Shown here one piece after another: positions 1 through 9,600 of a stretch of 64,000 nt of DNA (positions are counted from its first letter, which is position 1; the number at the start of each line of letters is the position of its first letter). Origin of the DNA: Burkholderia sp. 9120 (GTDB taxonomy: Bacteria; Pseudomonadota; Gammaproteobacteria; Burkholderiales; Burkholderiaceae); the NCBI RefSeq assembly GCF_000745015.1, contig NZ_JQNA01000002.1, positions 1,860,001-1,924,000 of the forward strand, written 5' to 3'. A program made the translations under genes and the position numbers. A model generated the notes under the pieces. It was given only the letters and a program-made list of their open reading frames with translations, was not told the origin of the DNA and did no database searches.

Positions 1-1246
1 GACGCATAGCCCATTTCCATAAGAGCTGCCAGATGTGAGCGTCTATCGACGTAAAATGAGACTTGGAAACCACATGACGGTGATACATGGCCCAACCCCG
101 AATCACGGGGTTGAGTTGCAGAATCAGATTCGTCTGCGTGGCGCTCCTGTGCTGCCTCACGATCTCCCTAACCTTCTCCAGAAGTGCCTTCACACTTTTG
201 CTTGCTGGTTTGATAAGCAGCTTATCCGCGTACTTGCGGACATTCTGCCCGAGGAAGTCGAACCCATCGGCAATGTGAGTGACTCTGGTTTTCTCTTCCG
301 AGAGTTCCAGCCCCCGAACGGCCAGAAATTGCCTGACCGCAGGGAGTACGTTCTGCTCCAGAATATCTTTCGAGACTCCGGTCACAACGAAGTCGTCCGC
401 ATACCTGTTGACGTTGACTTTGAACTTTCGGCGCGCGCGTGGCGTCGGCCCTACGCTGGCATCTACTGCCGCTTCAAGTCCGTCCAACGTCATGTTCGCG
501 ATGACGGGTGAGATGATGCCCCCTTGCGGAGTTCCCGCCTCGGTCGCGAACAGGGTACCTTTATCGATAAATCCGGCCCTAAGCCATCGCCGCAGGACCA
601 CCTTATCCATTGGTATATGTTTGAGGATCCAGTCGTGGCTAAAATTATCGAAACAGCCACGGATGTCGCCCTCTAAAACCCACTCTGGTGACTTGCGCTT
701 AGCCAACGTGGTAAAACAATATTCAATGGCGTCGGCAGTCGAACGTTTGGGGCGAAACCCGTACGAGTTTGGATCCGCCAAGCTTTCCGCAATGGGCTCC
801 AAGGCGAGCTTCCATAGCGCCTGCATTGATCTGCATAGCATGCGGGGAATTCCTAGCGGACGCTTCTTGCCGTTGCTCTTGGGGATGTAGATACGTCGAA
901 GCGGCACCGCTCGGTAACTGCGGTGTTGCATCGCCTCCACCCCTTTCCATTTGGCCGCCGGAGTTGGCCAAGTCTTGCCGTCAACGCCCGGCGTTCTCTT
1001 GCCGCGATTCTCTGTCACTCGTTTCACGGCTAGCATTTTGCCGCTATGCGAGCGGGTCAGCAGACGCTGCAGGGCACTTACTTTGCCCCATCTGCCTTCC
1101 TTGGTTGCCTGGGCGATACGCGCCTGGAGTCGTTTCACCTCATCTGTGATGCGAGGCCAATCAGCCTGAAGCCACATCTCAGCGGGGCGCGAGGACGCAC
1201 CAGCATCGATCGCCTCTGCTTGTGCAGCGCCACCGATTGCCGTCAT
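1..1246 (-). CDS. ltrA: Group II intron reverse transcriptase/maturase (C-terminus off window)
   Basis: This encodes the intron's reverse transcriptase/maturase, which helps splicing and copies the intron RNA into a new DNA site. Translation from the ATG at 1246 stays open for about 415 codons to the window edge. Visible motifs are a TPGVDG block near residue 90, IYIPKSNGKKRPLGIP, DPNSYGFRP, the TPQGGIISP block and the catalytic RYADDFVV box at about residues 280-287. A maturase-like stretch (NPVIRGWAMYHR) follows. No frameshift or stop was found, so the protein may be functional. The C-terminus, including any endonuclease domain, cannot be judged here. Confidence 0.88.
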   Translation of the reverse strand, partial: MTAIGGAAQAEAIDAGASSRPAEMWLQADWPRITDEVKRLQARIAQATKEGRWGKVSALQRLLTRSHSGKMLAVKRVTENRGKRTPGVDGKTWPTPAAKWKGVEAMQHRSYRAVPLRRIYIPKSNGKKRPLGIPRMLCRSMQALWKLALEPIAESLADPNSYGFRPKRSTADAIEYCFTTLAKRKSPEWVLEGDIRGCFDNFSHDWILKHIPMDKVVLRRWLRAGFIDKGTLFATEAGTPQGGIISPVIANMTLDGLEAAVDASVGPTPRARRKFKVNVNRYADDFVVTGVSKDILEQNVLPAVRQFLAVRGLELSEEKTRVTHIADGFDFLGQNVRKYADKLLIKPASKSVKALLEKVREIVRQHRSATQTNLILQLNPVIRGWAMYHRHVVSKSHFTSIDAHIWQLLWKWAMR

Positions 1247-1857
1247 CTGCCTTCCCTCGTATAACGATTAATCAAGTTCTCTCGCCATGAATGACCACGC
1301 GGAAGTCTGCCCGCTTTCGCGTCCGACCATGCAGCAGCCGGTATCCTCCCCATTACAGGAAGGCGTTCGCTTTTTCCGCAATCCCTTACCCGCAGTGCCA
1401 ACAGCGTTCCTTGCGGTTCGCCTGCCGTTGCCGGCGGCACTACGGGCTTATCCTGTTCCGCATGAATTTCAGAGCGGGACGGACCCCTCCTATCCGCCGG
1501 CGGCGCAATGTCCATGCTGACCCAGCACACAGAGGCCAGACCTTGCCGCGCGCCATTTTGGCTCAAGCCTGTCAGCACATTTGGCTTGTCAATGATGACG
1601 ACGTTTAATAGAGGTTCACGTATGTTGGTCGTTACCGCTCGTTCCTAGTCCCTCACCGCACTTGTGCTGGCAGATTCCGCTTTCCCTCACGGGTCCGCGT
1701 ACCGATACAGATCGGCGGTTACATTGTCCCCGGAGCTTCACACCGAGCCGTTACCGGCTCCGCATGTCTGGGTAGGAAACGGCTGATGGAACAGCCGGTT
1801 CGATCACAACGGATCACGTTGAGTCGAACAGAAATTCAAGCGACTTGCAGGTCGCAC
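1..1857 (-). mobile_element. Group II intron, 3' part beyond the window edge
   Basis: The intron's 5' end is read on the minus strand at about 1857, where the sequence begins GTGCGACCTGCAAGTCGC, the usual GUGYG start of a bacterial group II intron. The next ~600 nt (1857 down to 1247) carry no convincing protein and should hold ribozyme domains I to III. The reverse transcriptase then runs to the left edge, so domains V and VI lie outside. The intron is inserted in the IS5-type transposase relic directly after its GMKAH codons. The 5' boundary is inferred from the motif and the break in transposase homology. Confidence 0.82.
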
Positions 1858-2420
1858 GTGCGCCTTCATCCCGAAGTACCATTGATTTCCTTTCCTCGTC
1901 TGGTGCATTTCCGGGTCCCGCGTACCCGAGCCGTTCTTCGTTCAACTGGGTGCCGAAATCAACGTGGCATCAACCGCCGACCCCACCCGGAGCATCAAGC
2001 CTTTCTCGCTCAGGATTTCATTGACTAGCGTGAGCATCTGCACGGCTAGGGCCGTGCGTTTCGAGAAGGTGACGGAACCGGAGAATCGTGCTTTCATCGG
2101 GCAAACGCGTCATACCCTCGTCCAGTCCCGCAAACTCACGATACAGCGGCACGTCATACAGGGCCTCTTCCATCGCCGGGTCTGACAGACCAAACCATTG
2201 CTGCATGAAGTGGATCTGCAGCATCGTCGCAATCGGAAACGGTGGCCTTCCAGTCCTACTCTTCGGATAGTGCGGTTCGATCAACGCTATCAACCTCGAC
2301 CATGGCACCACGCGCCTCATCTCATCAAGAAATTCCCGCTTACGCGTGCGCTTCGTTGACAGATCAAGACCAAGACCGAGTTGCGTCATCGAATTTCTCC
2401 CTGATAACTATGCTCCTTCC
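1858..2420 (-). pseudogene. IS5-family transposase remnant, interrupted by the intron
   Basis: Minus-strand translation from 2389 gives the start of an IS5-type transposase (MTQLGLGLDLSTKRTRKREF, then RPPFPIATMLQIHFMQQWF and DPAMEEALYDVPLYREFAGL). After LLETHG, near 2055, the frame is lost. Homology continues in another frame (VNEILSEKGLML, DATLISAPS), meets a stop, continues as [18 protein letters not shown] and ends at the intron boundary. The gene thus has a frameshift, a nonsense codon and an intron insertion, and cannot make transposase. The outer end of the element is probably near 2420, where GGAAGGAGC could start the inverted repeat, but I could not confirm a repeat or target duplication. 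Confidence 0.82.
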
Positions 2421-2432
2421 AGGATAGTCCAC

Positions 2433-2867
2433 TTACACCTCAACACCAGGAGTTTTGCAGACCTTCCCTAGAATGCTGCGAACATCATCCACCGCAGCTT
2501 GTTGCTGGTAATGCCAATCGACTTCGCCGGTGAGGGTGACGCGGCCTTTTTCGACTTTCACTTTAACGGTGTCGACTGGAACGGACGAATCCGATTTCAG
2601 ACGATTGACCGCCGCGGACGCGATTTCTTCGTCGCCGTACCGTACGCAAGACGGCAACTGAACCTCGATCTCCTCGGCAACCGCCTTGACGTCCTTGACC
2701 CGGCGCGTAGCCTTCTCCGCCGCAAATTTTTCCGGGAAGGTCCCGACATGACCCATGAGCGTCACGACGCCGGATTTTGCGGTTACGCCGATATGAGCGG
2801 CATTGACACTCGGCTCTCACTGCAGTTCGTCAAGGACGGCCTGTTTCAACTGTTTATCGTCAGACAT
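2433..2867 (-). pseudogene. BON-domain protein, nonsense-mutated and truncated
   Basis: BON domains (about 60 residues) occur in periplasmic or membrane-associated osmotic-stress proteins such as OsmY. The natural start is the ATG at 2867 (MSDDKQLKQAVLDELQ) behind an AGGG ribosome site. Codon 17 is TGA where homologues typically have tryptophan before EPSVNAAHIG. The frame then stays open through one BON domain (HIGVTAKSGVVTLMGHV, AEKATRRVKDVKAVAEEI) and most of a second (VKVEKGRVTLTGEVDWHYQ). It stops at 2433, right beside the IS5 remnant; family members I know of continue with a third domain. It is therefore broken at both ends, though an internal start at 2765 could give a shortened peptide. 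Confidence 0.8.
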
Positions 2868-3043
2868 GGCAATTTCCCTACGTTATTGTGCAACTCGTGG
2901 CGCTCTCACTTAGAGCGGCTTTCGCCCGTGAGAGAACATGACTCGGAGGCGACTTCAACCGGTCAGCCCTTTCCGAGATTGGCATGGCGCCGCGACCGGT
3001 AGCGGTTGTTGTTATCCTTGCGCCGGCGCCAGGCCGGGGGTTC

Positions 3044-4177
3044 TCATGCCAGGTCTATCGCGGCACGGGTTTGTTCAAGGGTGGGGTAATCGGTATACCC
3101 ATGGGCACCGCCACCATAGAACGTTTCCTGACCCATGAGGCTGTTCAACGGGGCGTTCAACTTCAGGCGCTCGACCAGGTCCGGGTTGGCCATGAACAGT
3201 CGTCCAAATGACACCAGGTCGGCGCGGCCGCTTTCCACCGCGACCATCGCCATCTTCCGGTCATAGCCGTTGTTGACCATCCACACGCCGTCGAAACGAT
3301 CATGCAAGGCCGCGTAATCGAACGCGAAACTGTCCCTTGCCCCACCGGTCTCGCCTTCCACGATGTGCATATACGCCAAACCAAAGTAGTTGAGCGCTTC
3401 GACGACATGATTGAAGAGCGCCTGCGGATCGCTGTCCCGTGAATCACCGGCGGTTGAGACCGGGGATAGTCGAACGCCCAGCCGATCGGCGCCAATAGCG
3501 TCCGCGCAGGCCTTGGTGACCTCGAGGAGCAGCCTCGAGCGGTTCCCGATCGAGCCGCCATAGGCGTCAGTACGATGATTGGTTCCGTCGCGTAGAAAGG
3601 CGTCGAGCAGGTAGCCGTGGGCACCATGTAGTTCGACGCCATCGAAGCCGGCCTCGATGGCGCGGGTAGAGGCGTAGCGGAAGTCCTTGATAATGCCGGG
3701 GATCTCGTCTACCGTGAGCGCCCGCGGCATCGATACATCGACGAAGCCCCGCCCGGCCAGGAACGTGTTCGTATTGGCGCGGATTGCGGAAGGGGCCACA
3801 GGGGCCTGACCGTTTTTCTGGAAGCTTGTGTGTGAGACACGGCCGGTGTGCCACAACTGAACCACCATGACGCCGCCTGCGGCGTGCACAGCGTCAGTGA
3901 CCTTTCGCCAACCTCGTACCTGATCGTCAGTAAAGCAACCCGGCGTACCTGCGTAGCCCTGCGCCTGCTCGGAGATCTGCGTGGCTTCCGCGATAATCAG
4001 ACCGGCCGTGGCGCGTTGGACGTAATAGTCGAGAGCAAACGGTCCTGGCATCAAGCCCAGCCCCGCGCGATTTCGGGTGAGCGGGGCCATGACGATACGA
4101 TTAGCGAGTTCGAAGGCACCCGCACGCGCGGGTTCGAATAGAGCTCCAATCGAGCGGGTCTGATAAGACTTTTCCAT
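3044..4177 (-). CDS. Old yellow enzyme family alkene reductase
   Basis: This is a flavin (FMN) dependent ene-reductase of the OYE/NemA family, which reduces activated C=C bonds, N-ethylmaleimide or nitro compounds with NAD(P)H in the cytoplasm. The start at 4177 (MEKSYQTRSIG) is preferred over the longer frame because a GGGAG site lies just upstream. The TIM barrel shows IVMAPLTRNRA near residue 30, QLWHTGRVSH near 100, and the active-site HGAHGYLLDAFL with H and H/N ligands near 180. The phosphate-binding end is DLVSFGRLFMANPDLVERL. The length of 377 residues is typical. It stands alone between the BON relic and a small hypothetical gene; the substrate cannot be predicted. Confidence 0.92.
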   Translation of the reverse strand: MEKSYQTRSIGALFEPARAGAFELANRIVMAPLTRNRAGLGLMPGPFALDYYVQRATAGLIIAEATQISEQAQGYAGTPGCFTDDQVRGWRKVTDAVHAAGGVMVVQLWHTGRVSHTSFQKNGQAPVAPSAIRANTNTFLAGRGFVDVSMPRALTVDEIPGIIKDFRYASTRAIEAGFDGVELHGAHGYLLDAFLRDGTNHRTDAYGGSIGNRSRLLLEVTKACADAIGADRLGVRLSPVSTAGDSRDSDPQALFNHVVEALNYFGLAYMHIVEGETGGARDSFAFDYAALHDRFDGVWMVNNGYDRKMAMVAVESGRADLVSFGRLFMANPDLVERLKLNAPLNSLMGQETFYGGGAHGYTDYPTLEQTRAAIDLA

Positions 4178-4366
4178 ACTGAAACTCCCGGATGGTCGAC
4201 TGCGAATCACGCCGATACAAGGCGCTATATCGGCCGCACTAAGGTATCGGATGCCAACATGTCCACTATCGTCGCGCGAAGACGGAGATGCTGGATCGGC
4301 GCGAGATCGAAAGACGCGTGGCGTAAACCGGCGAAGCCGCGCAGGCTTCGCTCAAACTGTCGAAAG

Positions 4367-4609
4367 CTACACTCTTATGGTCCGCGACATCTTGAGATCT
4401 ATCCAGACCATACCTTCGCGCAGCCCATAAAGAACAGCGTCCTGTTCAGTGTCGAACGTTCTCTCGGCCTTGTACTCGTGGGCAAATTCGCCTGCGTCAC
4501 CGTGAATCGTCATATGAATCTCGCAACTGAAGCCGCCGTATGACTCGCGTGTATCAGCTCTCACCGCCCAATTTCCCCTTTCGTCAGTGATTTTTCCTGA
4601 AAGGTTCAT
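4367..4609 (-). CDS. Small hypothetical protein
   Basis: I do not recognise this 80-residue protein. The ATG at 4609 is chosen because GAGGTG lies six bases upstream; a GTG start nine bases earlier would overlap that site. The sequence is soluble and mixed in charge, with no signal peptide or membrane segment, and ends in a basic KMSRTIRV tail. The middle (GGFSCEIHMTIHG, EQDAVLYGLREGMVWIDLK) looks like a folded alpha/beta domain. It lies between the OYE reductase and the Crp/Fnr regulator, both read in the same direction, but 124 bases from the regulator's stop, so co-transcription is possible. Confidence 0.6.
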   Translation of the reverse strand: MNLSGKITDERGNWAVRADTRESYGGFSCEIHMTIHGDAGEFAHEYKAERTFDTEQDAVLYGLREGMVWIDLKMSRTIRV

Positions 4610-4733
4610 GAAATTCACCTCAAAAGTTTGTGGTCGCGCCGGCTAGCCGGGGCAGGTCACCCGGAGCGCACGGAAGTGGCGAACAGCATGCCTATCCCGC
4701 TGCACTGCTCTTACCAATATCGAATCGAGCAAC

Positions 4734-5453
4734 TCAAAGCGCCATCAGATCCGGCAACAGTCGATCGGATTCGCGTTTGACGACGCCATAACATTCGCAC
4801 ACCCGTTGCTCCAACGCCGGTCTGTCAAGCACCTCGATATGGCCGTGGCTGTAGCGAATCAGCCCTGCATCCTGAAGTTTCATCGCCGCCTCGGTGACGC
4901 CTGCCCGCCTCACTCCGAGCATATTGGCAATCAGTTCCTGAGTCATTTTCAACTCGTTCGACGGAAGACGGTCCATGCTAAGCAATAACCAACGGCATAG
5001 TTGCTGGTCGATCGAATGGTGGCGATTGCAAACCGCTGTCTGAGCCATCTGTGTGATCAATGCCTGGGTATAGCGAAGGAACAGGCGCTGCACGGGTCCT
5101 GCCCGACCGAACTCGTCTTTCAGGACCCGCGCATCCAGCCGATACGCCCAACCCGCGCTTTGCACAACCGCACGGCTAGGCGTAGTCTCCCCGCCCATGA
5201 ACAGGGCAATGCCGACGAGGCCCTCGTTGCCGACAATCGAAATCTCGGCAGACGCGCCGTCCTCCATGACGTAAAGCAGGGACACGATCGAGGTCGTGGG
5301 GAAGTAGGCGCGGCTCAATTGCTGCCCTGACTCATAAACAACCCGTCCCAACGGCATGTCGACCAGCACGAGATGCGCGCTAACGCGCGCCCACTCCGCT
5401 TCGGGAAGCGCCGCAAGCAGGTGATTACCGCGAGGATCATGCCCGTCTATCAT
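4734..5453 (-). CDS. Crp/Fnr-family transcriptional regulator
   Basis: This is a 239-residue Crp/Fnr-type regulator. An N-terminal cyclic-nucleotide-like beta-barrel covers about residues 15-130 (VVYESGQQLSRAYFPTTSIVSLLY, EISIVGNEGLVGIALFMGG). A winged helix-turn-helix covers about 150-220 (MTQELIANMLGVRRAGVTEAAMKLQDAGLIRYSHGHIEVLD). The recognition helix R-R-A-G-V-T-E-A differs from the E-x-x-S-R of classical CRP and FNR. No N-terminal cysteine cluster like that of FNR is present, so it does not look like a direct iron-sulfur oxygen sensor. This subfamily is common beside stress genes in Burkholderiales. Its target site is unknown. Confidence 0.9.
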   Translation of the reverse strand: MIDGHDPRGNHLLAALPEAEWARVSAHLVLVDMPLGRVVYESGQQLSRAYFPTTSIVSLLYVMEDGASAEISIVGNEGLVGIALFMGGETTPSRAVVQSAGWAYRLDARVLKDEFGRAGPVQRLFLRYTQALITQMAQTAVCNRHHSIDQQLCRWLLLSMDRLPSNELKMTQELIANMLGVRRAGVTEAAMKLQDAGLIRYSHGHIEVLDRPALEQRVCECYGVVKRESDRLLPDLMAL

Positions 5454-5552
5454 TTGCTATTTCCGAAATCGATAATGATCCATGCCGCTTCCGCGGAATC
5501 TATGGCGACGCAGTCGACATCCAACGACCCGGCTGGATGAACTGCGTGGGTA

Positions 5553-5834
5553 TCAACTATGCGCAAACGAATCTCCGAGTATCTCGTCACGCTCAGCGGC
5601 ATCGGATAGAAAAAACTCCTTTCTAGCCTCGTCAACGACCTTCCGGACGTATCCGCCGTACCCCGTGCCGCCAAATTCTTCCATATCCCAGTTGCGCGCA
5701 TGCACATCGAGCGAATGAGGTTTCGGCATTGGAATGGCAATCTCAGGCAGTCCCGTTAGCCTTGTCGGGCTTGGCTGCAGCCGCTGCTGGACTTGCTGCC
5801 GGATCTGCTCGCGGCTAAGGAATTTCTTCGACAT
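5553..5834 (-). CDS. Small hypothetical protein
   Basis: I do not recognise this 93-residue protein. It starts at an ATG with GGAG nine bases upstream (5834). The N-terminus MSKKFLSREQIRQQVQQRL is a basic amphipathic helix, followed by a proline-rich linker (EIAIPMPKPH) and a compact part rich in aromatic residues (NWDMEEFGGTGYGGYVRKVVDEARKEFFLS). There is no signal peptide or membrane span. It is expressed in the same direction as the hemerythrin gene upstream and the Crp/Fnr gene downstream. A second frame stays open past its stop (down to 5450), so a recent C-terminal frameshift is possible. Confidence 0.5.
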   Translation of the reverse strand: MSKKFLSREQIRQQVQQRLQPSPTRLTGLPEIAIPMPKPHSLDVHARNWDMEEFGGTGYGGYVRKVVDEARKEFFLSDAAERDEILGDSFAHS

Positions 5835-5891
5835 GATGGGGCTCCGGACGGGCGAACGTCCGCTAATTGCGAACGTAAAATAGAAATCGGC

Positions 5892-6467
5892 TCAATAAAG
5901 AGATTCCGCGGACACTGCAGTCGCCTCCGCATTAATGACTCGAAATAGCTCGGCGAACCGCTCGTCTGGCTCGTTGTCGAAAAGCGGATCAGGCCGCGCT
6001 TGCGAACCTGCGCCCTCGACAGTGCGCCAATCTGCCTCGCTAAGACTCTTCTGCGCTGCGGGGAACAGTGTCAACTCCTCAACGACCATGTTGTGCCGTA
6101 GCCGCTCTGCGTAGAGTCGTATTCGAATATCCACTAACTCCTGCGACATGTTTTCTCCCCGGACTGCAGATTCCAGGTCGCGCAACAGGTCCCGACCGTC
6201 CCGGATCAACGTCGCATGCTGTGATTCGATTTCCTCTCCGACGTCGACGGGTAACGCCTTTTTTTCCAGAAGCACTTCGACCATCCGGTCTTCAATGACA
6301 TGGTGATCCACGTCCGGAAAGCGCGTCAGGTAACACAACGCATCGACCAGTAACGCGACATTCGGCGCGCTGGCGTCGGTACGCAGGCATGACGGACGGT
6401 TCAACAGGCGCACAAGCTGCGCAAGCCTGACATGCTCCGTGTGCAGCTTCGCGATAACGGTGCTCAT
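5892..6467 (-). CDS. Hemerythrin-like (HHE) cation-binding protein
   Basis: This is a 191-residue four-helix protein with hemerythrin HHE features: histidines in KLHTEHVRLAQL near the start, DHHVIEDRMVE near residue 60, EIESQHATLIRDG near 80, and RHNMVVEELTLFP near 125. Such proteins bind a di-iron centre and sense or carry oxygen or NO, or buffer iron. The start at 6467 follows GGGAGGAATGTC, a strong ribosome site, rather than the upstream ATG of the longer frame. A FixJ-like promoter lies immediately upstream and predicts a leader of only about 22 bases, which fits an oxygen-related role. The ligand bound cannot be told from sequence. Confidence 0.88.
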   Translation of the reverse strand: MSTVIAKLHTEHVRLAQLVRLLNRPSCLRTDASAPNVALLVDALCYLTRFPDVDHHVIEDRMVEVLLEKKALPVDVGEEIESQHATLIRDGRDLLRDLESAVRGENMSQELVDIRIRLYAERLRHNMVVEELTLFPAAQKSLSEADWRTVEGAGSQARPDPLFDNEPDERFAELFRVINAEATAVSAESLY

Positions 6468-6495
6468 GACATTCCTCCCGAAATCATCTGTTCTC

Positions 6496-6542
6496 ATCTT
6501 AGTGCCGGACGCAATGCTGAGGCAGCGTCGGAAACTACTCAG
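6496..6542 (-). promoter_or_regulatory. FixJ-like promoter 1 (hemerythrin gene)
   Basis: On the minus strand CTGAGTAGTTTCCGA (6542-6528) is followed after 26 nt by TAAGAT (6501-6496). The predicted RNA start is near 6489, about 22 bases before the hemerythrin ATG. The -35 hexamer is poor, as expected for an activator-dependent promoter. Confidence 0.7.
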
Positions 6543-6659
6543 ATCGCCATACTCAGCAGAGTGGTGGGAGCATTGGGCGGGACCCGGTCATGAAGGGAAA
6601 CTCGTGTACTATCAAGATGATGTCTTCCCCGTGAAGGCAACCCTTCAAGGCAATCCTCC

Positions 6660-9600
6660 ATGCCTGATAGTCTTTCCCATCGCCCTGACAGGCTCCCCGC
6701 TCGCACGAATGCCCGGCGCCATCCCAGCAGCGCTTCAACGCCAAAAAACGAGGACTTTCCCGTCGTCGGAATAGGCGCATCTGCAGGGGGTCTGGAAGCC
6801 TGCAGGAAGCTGCTTGGCGCACTCCCCGCCAATGCTGGCATGGCGTTTGTTCTGGTTCAGCATCTCGACCCGACTCATAAAAGCATGATGGTCGACCTGC
6901 TAGGCGAACATGCGTCTGTCAACGTGAGGGAGGCGGAAGACGGAATGCTGATCGAGCGCGAATATTTGTATGTTATTCCGCCCGGCGCATCGCTTTCAGT
7001 CCGCAACGGCACGCTTCAGCTGTCGAAGCCGCTGGCTCGCCATGGCGCCCGCCTGCCATTCGATTTTCTGTTGCGCTCGATGGCTGAAGAATATGGCGCG
7101 CGCGCCATCTGCGTCATCCTCTCCGGCATGGGTGCCGACGGCAGCCTCGGGTTGAAAGCCATCAGGGAAGCAGGTGGTCTGGTGATTGCCCAAGACCCGA
7201 ATGAAGCGGCCTACGATTCCATGCCGCAAAGTGCGATCGCCACAGGTGGAGTGGACCTTGTCCTTCTCGCAAATGCGATACCTGCTGCACTAGCTGAGTT
7301 CCAGCGCCGCATGGCGTTACCGCTTAAAGACAGTGCGGCTGGCGCAGAAGAGGCAACGTCGGCGCAACTGTCGAAGATCGTTGAATTGCTGCGCGTCAAG
7401 ACGACCCACGACTTCACGTTCTACAAGCCTGGCACCCTGCTGCGCCGGATCAGGCGACGCATGGCGCTGGTCGCGCTGGACACCGGCGACATCAGCCAAT
7501 ATCTCGAGGTTCTGCAGCGCGACAGCGAGGAACTGGACCGGCTCGCGGCGGACCTGCTTATCAACGTCACCCGTTTCTTTCGCGATACCTCGGTATTCGA
7601 GTTTCTCGAGAAAACCACCGTCCCTGAACTGGTTCAAACCTGCGCAGCCGGGCAGGCCCTGCGCGTCTGGGTAGCCGGTTGCAGTAGCGGCGAAGAAGTC
7701 TACTCGTTGGCCATGGTGTTTCGCGAGCAGATCGTTCTGTCCGGCATCGATATCAAGCTGCAGGTATTTGCATCCGACATCGACCCCCACGCTGTCGCCC
7801 GCGCGCGTGAAGGCCTTTACGCGAAGAGCATTGAGGCCGACGTGTCTCCCGGGCGACTGGCGCGGTTTTTTTCCAGGGAAGAACATCAATACCGGGTCCT
7901 GCCTGAACTGCGATCAGTTGTGGTGTTCACGGTCCAGGATGTGCTGGCCGATCCGCCTTTTTCGCGCCTCGATCTTGTTTCATGCCGCAATCTGCTGATC
8001 TACCTCATGCCCGAGGCGCAGGCGAAAGTCATATCGTTGTTCCATTTCGCATTGCGTGAGGGAGGCATCCTGCTTTTGGGCAGCGCCGAGACGGCGGGCA
8101 ACACTAGCGGTCGTTTCGAGCTTGTTTCGAAAGCGGAGCGTGTGTACAGGCATATCGGCCACTCCCGTCCGGGAGACCTCGGCTTTCTGGCCGGTACCGG
8201 CGAACTTTCGCGCCTTCCGCTTCGCAACGGACAAGCCGCCGCTGTTCGCCCGCGCCACGCCGCGATGGCTGATCTATGCCGGCAACTCGTGATGGATGCC
8301 TTTGCACCCGCGGCAGTGCTGACCGACCGTAATCGCGAATGTCTGTTCTTCCTTGGGGCGACAGACCGTTATCTGCATGTGCCACGCGGCGCGCCCACGC
8401 GCGACCTGCTCTCCATGGCGCCCAATGATATGCGCACCCGACTGAGACTGGCCACCGAACAGGCCAGCCGGGACGGCACGCGGGTGGTCGTCAAGGGTGG
8501 TAGCAGCGTATTGCGCGACGGCAAACAGGTTTCGTTCAATATCGACGTTCTGCCGGTAACGAATGAAGGCGAGGCGCTGCTGCTGGTCTGCTTTGTTGAT
8601 CTGCCTGAACACGCGCCATCGCATACCAATCCAGTGGCTGCCGCAGACACTTCCCGAGTCGAGGAACTGGGACGCGAGCTTGAGACAACCCGCGACGAAC
8701 TGCGTCGCGCCATTCATAGTCTTGAACTGGCCGGTGAAGAGCAGAAGACCATCAATGAGGAAGCGCTGTCGGTCAATGAGGAATACCAGTCGACGAACGA
8801 GGAACTGGTCACGTCGAAGGAAGAGTTGCAGTCGCTCAACGAAGAGCTCACCGCATTGAACGGACAGTTGCAGGAAACGCTGGAGCGTCAACGAATCACC
8901 TACAACGACCTACAGAATGTCCTCTTCAGCACGGATGTCGCGACGCTCTTTCTCGATAGAGACCTGAACATCCGGTTCTTTACGCCCGCCACGAAACTGG
9001 TTTTCAGCGTGATTCCGGGCGACGTCGGCCGACCTCTTGCGGACCTGCGCTCGCTTGCGGCCGACGCCGATCTGCTGACGAACGCACAGACCGTCTTACA
9101 TACCGGCATTCCAATCGAACGGGAAATCGAAGCACGCAGCGGCGTGTGGTTGGTCCGCCGAATCCTGCCTTACCACACCAACGACAACGGTATCGAGGGC
9201 GTGGTGATCACGTTCACCGACATCACGGACAGAAAGCACACGACGAAAGCGCTCGAAGCGGCACGTCAGCAAGCCGACGAGGCGAACGTCGCCAAATCCC
9301 GGTTTCTGGCGGCTGCAAGCCACGATCTACGCCAACCGCTGCAGACACTGACGTTACTTCATTCGTTGCTCGCGAAGCACGTGGAGGGCGATATGGCCGG
9401 GAGAATCGTGGCTCGCTTTGAGCAGACACTGGACGCGATGTCAGGCATGCTCAACACCTTACTCGACATCAACCAGATCGAGGCGGGGACCATCCACGCG
9501 GAGATATCCAGCTTTCCGCTCAACACCCTGTTTGACCGCCTACGAGACGAGTTCGCGTTCCACGCGCAGGCACAGGGCCTCTCCTTGCATGTGGTGCCCT

